From Cinnamomum chago (lineage: Eukaryota > Streptophyta > Magnoliopsida > Laurales > Lauraceae), in NCBI GenBank assembly GCA_038049695.1, contig CP142458.1, forward strand, positions 62,281,501-62,345,500: a stretch of DNA of 64,000 bases. The letters run 5' to 3'. Shown here piece after piece: positions 56,707 to 64,000 of this stretch. Every line of letters begins with the position of its first letter. The stretch's first letter is position 1. A program made the position numbers and the translations under genes. The notes under the pieces were generated by a model. The model did not search any database and was not told where the DNA came from. It saw nothing but the letters and a program-made list of their open reading frames with translations.

Positions 56707-57470
56707 GTACTGAAATGTTTGTTTGATTTTCGTCATTTTTTTTTTTCCATCTGCTTTTCCTTTGAAATGGGACGAAGAGAAGATGGGGACATCCCCTTTA
56801 TTTGTGACTCAGTGGGCCCCAGTGGATCATCACGACCATCCGATTGATACGGCTTCCATTCCATATGTTGAATCTCATTGGATGGTCAGGCTAACCTAAA
56901 AGGTGTGGTCCTCTAGGATTTTACACTATATGGTGACGCATGGGTTCGAGCACAATTATGACGTCTAAGAAGCATACCACTTGGAAGATGTTATAGAGTA
57001 ATTATTTCAAAATCAATTGGATAGGAAAAAGCACAATAATATTTTATGGCGAGGGCCAACGTCCGTCCACAATTATGACCCCTTTCGGTTGGAAACTCCT
57101 GCATAATTTGGGGGAATTTGTAGGAAGATGTGGTGTTAATAATAATCAGTGGACATGCATGATGAGGATGAAGCCAAAGGCCAGGATTGTTTTTTTAATT
57201 TTTCCAGGAAAGATGTTATCTTGTGCACTCCTTTTCCACATAAATATTAAATAATTGAACATGTCTTAATTCTCCTCCAAATATAACAAATTTTGACAGG
57301 CTACCATTGAAAGCACCCCAAATGCTTTACACACAATCCTAGAACAGTACATCAGACAGTTAACCAGTACTGATATCACGTGTCTGTTGCTCATTCCAGC
57401 AGGATTTTTCAAAAGTTACCTGTACTCTAATCCTCCCATTCATTTTCCTTTCCCTGAAATTTCCCCTCCC

Positions 57471-57500
57471 CTCCCCTCCCCTCCCCTCCCCTCCCCTCCT
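57471..57500 (-). repeat. (CCCCT)n microsatellite
   Basis: Six or more CCCCT units. The minus strand reads GGGGA repeats that could fold into a G-quadruplex. Confidence 0.9.
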
Positions 57501-57600
57501 TCCCAAACACAAGGTAACTAGATTGTCAGGAAATTTCACAAAGTGAGACATTTTATGGTTGGTTTGGTTAAACATTACTACATGGGAGAGTCCCTACACA

Positions 57601-57735
57601 CCAAAAAAAAAAAAAAAAAAAAAAAAAGCCTACACAAATGGAAAGAGAGACCCATAGATAAAAAGAGGTGACGTACTTAAGATTCGAATACATTATATGA
57701 AATCTGCCACTTTGAACCACTCGATGAGGAGCTGT
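57601..57735 (-). mobile_element. SINE-like copy, family shared with 13452-13565
   Basis: On the minus strand box-A-like GAGTGGTTCAAAGTGGCAG and box-B-like TATTCGAATCTTAAG precede a tail with CTATGGGTCTCTCTTTCC, then a T run (57603-57627 read as A on the plus strand). Confidence 0.4.
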
Positions 57736-59937
57736 TATTTTTAATGGGGTAGTTATGTATTTAAATGTTTTTATTTGATGGATAAGATAGACTGGTGTAG
57801 GTTTTAGGTTTTCTAATACCTAGAGAAATCTTGAGTTAATGGAGTAAAACTCTAGAGTGGCTCCCACCAATTGAAAATTCAGCCGTTCAAAATAAATGTC
57901 ATATGGATTTATGATTTATGGGGTATCCTCAAATGAAGGGTTTTTATTTTAAACTGTATGAATTTTCCTTAGGTGGGCTCTATTGTACAGTTGTATTTGT
58001 ATGCCTTCCAGAGGGATGCCTCTAGGTTAAAGCCTTAGAGGATCCGGATTCCCAACAAAGCTGGTGGCCCACTCATAATACAAAGCTTCTTTGATTTGAC
58101 TTGATAATTGAATAATTGGGTTAAGGTAGTGGGTTCGATAAGGCTCGCGTCATCATGATGAAGTTGACACATCACATGTCTGCATTATCCTACTTTATTT
58201 TTTGGTTGGTAGAAACCATTATCCTACTTGGGGTCCTCAAAGGTGCCGACACTTGATCCCATATGCTAATTTGCTACGAAGTGGTTGACCCATTATGTTG
58301 GTAGGGGTGGGGGAGAAGAAACACCTAACTTGGCTTTTAAACAAATTCTAGCTTTCTCATATAATATGCATGAGGGGACAAGAAACACCCATTTGTTTAA
58401 TTGGACCTCATTTTGCAGTTTTTGGAGCTCAGATGGCATCTCTTTGCTCCCCAGAGTTTGCTTTATGTGTTAGAACTTATCTTCCTCAAGATAATTCATA
58501 CCAAACAACCCCTCACTTCAATACAAGATAACTCTAAACCCTTAAATTTTCAAAATATTTTCTTCTAATTTTTAAAGGGTAACTCAATCTAGGAAGAAGC
58601 TCATCAACAATCCAAAGTTTGAATACCATGTATTTAGGCCACTTGGATGGAATACCAATTAGTTTTAATTTGTTATAGTTTTTTTTTTTCAGATTTTTGA
58701 GGGCCAAAAAGGCCCAAATCTGGACTCAACCTGACTCTGCTCGACCCACCGGGAAGCCGAGTTTGAGTTTTGAAACACTGATCCTAACCTTTAGTTTTAG
58801 ATCTTCAATGTAAACCTATTATGATAACCATCAATGGTGACTGATTTTTGGCGTGTAATTAGGATGAGTGCCACTATGAATTTGAAGTACCCCGAATTTG
58901 AACTCACCCAAATATACAGGCCCCTTCTCAATTGATCATGGGAATCTCCTCTAATGGTTAGGATGTGGACAACATTCAGGCCCTTGCTACTTTCACGTGT
59001 CCAAGTGGTTTTTAAGTAGGTGGGTGAGAGACTTTTCAAGCCCTCAACCTAACCGTGTTTGCTAAAAATTAAATTCACCTCCTCTTTTAGAAGGTTGCTA
59101 AAGTAATTATCAAAATGATCCTTAGTTTCTAAGATAGTATTAATTTAATCTGTAGTGACATATATCTCATCATTATCATTTATTTATGTCTTTTCCACTT
59201 CTCTTTTATGCATTCAGGGGTCTTCTATAATAGGAGGTTTTTTTTAATGAAGAAATTGGCCATTTGGCACTGTGACCCTCTCCATAGATTTTGTTTTTGG
59301 AAGTATACAGAAGAATCGGTTGTGGCAGAAATTTTGTGACAACCTAAAGATTCCTAACCATTTTGTCCAAACAAATCATAAATTGTCAAAGAAACCATAG
59401 AAGGGTTTTCCTTCAAAAATGCATATAAAAGGGAAAATTGTCTTGTGCATGTTCATAGAGAGTACCAAAACTTGGGGCATGTGGTATGGTTTATTAGGAT
59501 TTTTTTTGTTTTTTTGTTTTTTGGTCAAAGCCAGCCAGCCACATGCCATGTGTTTGGCCCTTGATGTATTGTCCAAGTCATTCCCATGTGTTTGGTTCTT
59601 TATGTATTGTCCAAGTCTTTCTGTTGGATATTTATGTTTATAATATAAATCTCAACCACTTAAAATAAATACTTCATTTTATATGTGCCCTTGCAAAATT
59701 TCAATCTGATTGGCTATTGGGGCTATCTTAAGATTTATCACTTATATTTACATGTGAATAGAAATTTCAATTGTTCTATAGTGATCAATTTGTGATAGTT
59801 GGAACAGTTTTTATTTTTGTGAAAAGTAGGCCCTACTGAGGAGATTTTCATGAATTTCTTGCACCTCTAAGCCTTGGAGGATCTGGACTTTATTTCATTC
59901 CCAAATGTAGATGATACAGATTCTGTCAAACCAATAG

Positions 59938-61670
<1,733 letters not shown>

Positions 61671-62479
61671 GAAGTATATATGTTTGTTGATGCCAGTCAT
61701 TTCCGTTTCTTAGGAAATGTGGAGTGGGATTTCCAGGAAATGGAGACAAATAAACAGCATAAGATCCCATGATAAGGTCAAATATTCATTGAAGCTGATG
61801 AGTTTCTTGTTTCTTGGAGCAATCAAATGCAATTTTTGTATGTATATTCTTTAGTGGGTTGAGTGGGCTTCTGGTGAACTCCTTTTGGCTGATGAAAGTT
61901 GAATAAAGGAAGGTTGGTGGGAATTTTTTAATTTTCCTTCTTTCTTTCTTTTGGTTTTGGTGGGTTGGTGATGATGTCAATCTCCATGTTTTGATTTTGA
62001 TTTTTCCAATCCATGGAATGAAGTCTTTTGCTTTAATATACAGTTTCTTTGGCACTTCTCTTTTGACTCATTTGCTTTTTATTGTTTCTTTTAAAATTTC
62101 TTGAAGTCTGATAATTTCTCCCGTTTATGATTACAATTTTTAAAACGTATATATATATATATATATTTATATATCTTATTATCTGATGAGGTGATTCCAT
62201 GCTGACCTATTGCACACAATCATTTCTAAGTTATAATAGTTTTTTGCTAGTGACTTTAGACTTGAATAGTTTATAGAGAAAGAAACTACAAGTATGCCAT
62301 ATTGGGAGATCATTGCCCGCCACCTGATTAAATTAATATGGGGGCCACATTGCTTTATTAACACGAAAGATTTATATAGTGACATTATTATAAATTTTGC
62401 TATAATCATAGTGATATATACTGATGGTTTGATCAAAATATAAACATAACATATTGTGGCCCATATGCTTATGATTGGG
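61671..62479 (+). other. HCT 3' UTR and flank
   Basis: The 3' UTR probably ends shortly after AATAAA at 61902. An AT microsatellite is at 62148-62165. No other gene is seen. Confidence 0.5.
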
Positions 62480-62827
62480 TAGGGGTGTTTATGGGCCGGT
62501 CAGGGCAAGGGCATATCCAGGCCTAGTCTGGCTTTAGAAACACTGCCCCAGTCCCCGCCCAAGCACGACACAGGCTGTAAAATTCTGGCCCGAGCCCGCC
62601 CATTTAATTAATCGGGCTGGGCCGAACCAGGTTTTTTTTTTTTTTTTCTTTTTATCACTTTTGTGGGCATTTGAGCAAATGTTTGGACTAATTAAATTAA
62701 ATTACATGCATTTCTTATATGGGCCAGTCTGGGCCGGGCGGGCTTTCTATCACTTTACCCCAACCCTGGCCTAAGGCAGGCTGGGTCTGGGTCAGGCTCG
62801 GGCTGGCCTGGCCCATGAGAACCCCTA
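62480..62827. mobile_element. hAT-type MITE, GGGCC-rich, 348 bp
   Basis: The ends TAGGGGTGTTTATGGGCC and (reverse complement) TAGGGGTTCTCATGGGCC match. The flanks TGATTGGG and TGTTTGGG agree at 7 of 8 bases. The interior is rich in GGCCGGGC-type words around a T run. No coding. Confidence 0.75.
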
Positions 62828-64000
62828 TGTTTGGGCTTCTTTGGGCTTGGCTAACCCACTATAATTGTGGGGCAGCATCCAAACCACTTGGCCATTGTGT
62901 TTACCTACAGTGGACTTAAGCTCTTAAAAAAGCAAAGAAACAAGTGCATCATATGTGAATTAAAATTCCCCTTAAATCCAGTGAATGTAATAAAATTTGG
63001 ACCTTTGAGTTGAAAATCAAATTCCCCTTAAATCCAGTTAATGTAAAAAAATCTGGATCTAAATCCATGTGGATGCTGCTGGAATCTCTCTTCGACAGCC
63101 TTGGCCCATACCATTTTCATTCGAACTAACATACACCAAGCAACCAGACAGCCAGATTTGATTTTCTAAATGTGTGCATTCCCCTAGTACCGGATGTGTT
63201 CAAGAAAAGCAGCCCGGCCACGAGCAGGGGCAGACCCAGACCCACGTACAGTTTGCCTCAGGGGCTGAAGCCCTCACCCATATATGTGAAAAGTTTAAAA
63301 TTTTTAAATCCTCCCTTTCAATTTTAAAAATTAATATATAATTTTTCTTTTACATTTGTCCCTTCCTCCAATATTTCTTCTACATGAATCCCCCAAAGTT
63401 GAATATATAAGGATTTTAGTGGAGAATTTTCCTTAAGACTCGGTGAATACGTAAAAGGCTCTCAAATTTTAATATAGACCATAAAGGCCATTCGGTCGCG
63501 CGTCTCTCTCTCTCTCTCTCTCTCTCAATTTTTCATATCACCGCTCGTTACACTCTTAATTTTTCAGGATACTATTGCTCATCCCAGATTAAAAGAAAAG
63601 GTTGGAAAAAATTACATTGTGGATTTCAAGATGCATTCACAATCACATTTCACATTCACTCACATTTATATATCACATTTTAGGGGCCTCTTTGGATGCA
63701 CAAGAAAACACAATATATATATATTTTATAGAATATATATAATCTTTCATTTTTTAAAGAAGAAAATCTTGTGCGTTTGGTAACCCAAGAAAATTTTAAA
63801 GCAAATATTATTTTCTTTCAAAAAGTTCAATATTTTTTCCTTTAGCTCCCCCTTGTTGAAAACGTTCTACAAGTTAAGAATATTTCAAAATGACAATTTC
63901 AAAGTGGTAGAGTAAAGTAAAGAGTTTAGTTCACCAAATCCAGTATTATGTATTTATTTACATATATGATAAAGTAAAGTAAAAGTAAATACCATAGCAT
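62828..64000. other. Gene-free end of the window
   Basis: A direct repeat AAATTCCCCTTAAATCCAGT..ATGTAA occurs at 62962-62991 and 63018-63048. A (CT)n microsatellite is at 63502-63526. GGGGCCTCTTTGGATGCACAAG at 63682-63703 looks like a MITE left end whose right end is not in view. Confidence 0.5.
63502..63526. repeat. (CT)n microsatellite
   Basis: About 12 uninterrupted TC units. Confidence 0.95.

Noticed and set aside
63682-64000. MITE starting GGGGCCTCTTTGGATGC
   Set aside because: Only one end is in the window, so the element cannot be confirmed.

Overview
This looks like a repeat-rich nuclear region of a flowering plant. The evidence is GT-AG introns, plant LTR retrotransposons, plant L1-type LINEs, several miniature DNA transposons, and two recognisable plant genes (an RCI2/PMP3 proteolipid and a hydroxycinnamoyl transferase). 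I cannot name the species. The transferase protein would fit a magnoliid or another woody angiosperm, but that is an inference. Most of the DNA is transposons inserted into transposons, so host coding sequence covers only about 2 kb.

Layout. 1-12.8 kb: two nested Athila-like Ty3/gypsy elements. The element running to about 6.71 kb (E1) sits inside the pol of an older one (E2), which resumes at 6.71 kb and ends with its 3' LTR near 12.84 kb. 13-21.8 kb: SINE-like and MITE debris around an intact two-exon PMP3/RCI2 gene at 16.78-17.12 kb. 21.8-25.35 kb: an old Ty1/copia element that received a small fold-back element and a 944-bp palindrome-rich DNA transposon with an 8-bp target duplication. 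25.35-30.5 kb: fragments of three LTRs. 30.67-33.55 kb: a two-exon gene, not visible as one reading frame, for a secreted ten-cysteine defensin-like peptide. Its signal peptide exon is separated from the Cys-rich exon by a 2.7-kb intron full of repeats. 37.67-41.39 kb: a 5'-truncated LINE with a 12-bp target duplication. 41.68-50.17 kb: an apparently full-length LINE with a 13-bp target duplication, split by a 2,874-bp solo LTR with its own 5-bp duplication. 51.7-52.6 kb: a decayed GTGGGNCC minisatellite. 55.7-56.7 kb: a Tourist-like MITE, a G-run cluster and a promoter/leader-like segment. 60.0-61.67 kb: an intact HCT gene of the lignin/chlorogenate pathway. 62.5 kb to the end: a hAT-type MITE and simple repeats.

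The three host genes are functionally unrelated: a small plasma-membrane proteolipid, a secreted Cys-rich peptide and a cytosolic acyltransferase. All lie on the + strand, widely spaced, each with its own signals. The most notable items are the cryptic defensin-like gene; a block of three consecutive hairpins kept, with stem-preserving differences, just before the polypurine tract of both Athila-like elements; and a CGTTGGAAAGCTC-type module shared by four LTRs of different lineages. In two of those LTRs the module follows short dyad repeats, and the same two LTRs carry a short acidic reading frame.
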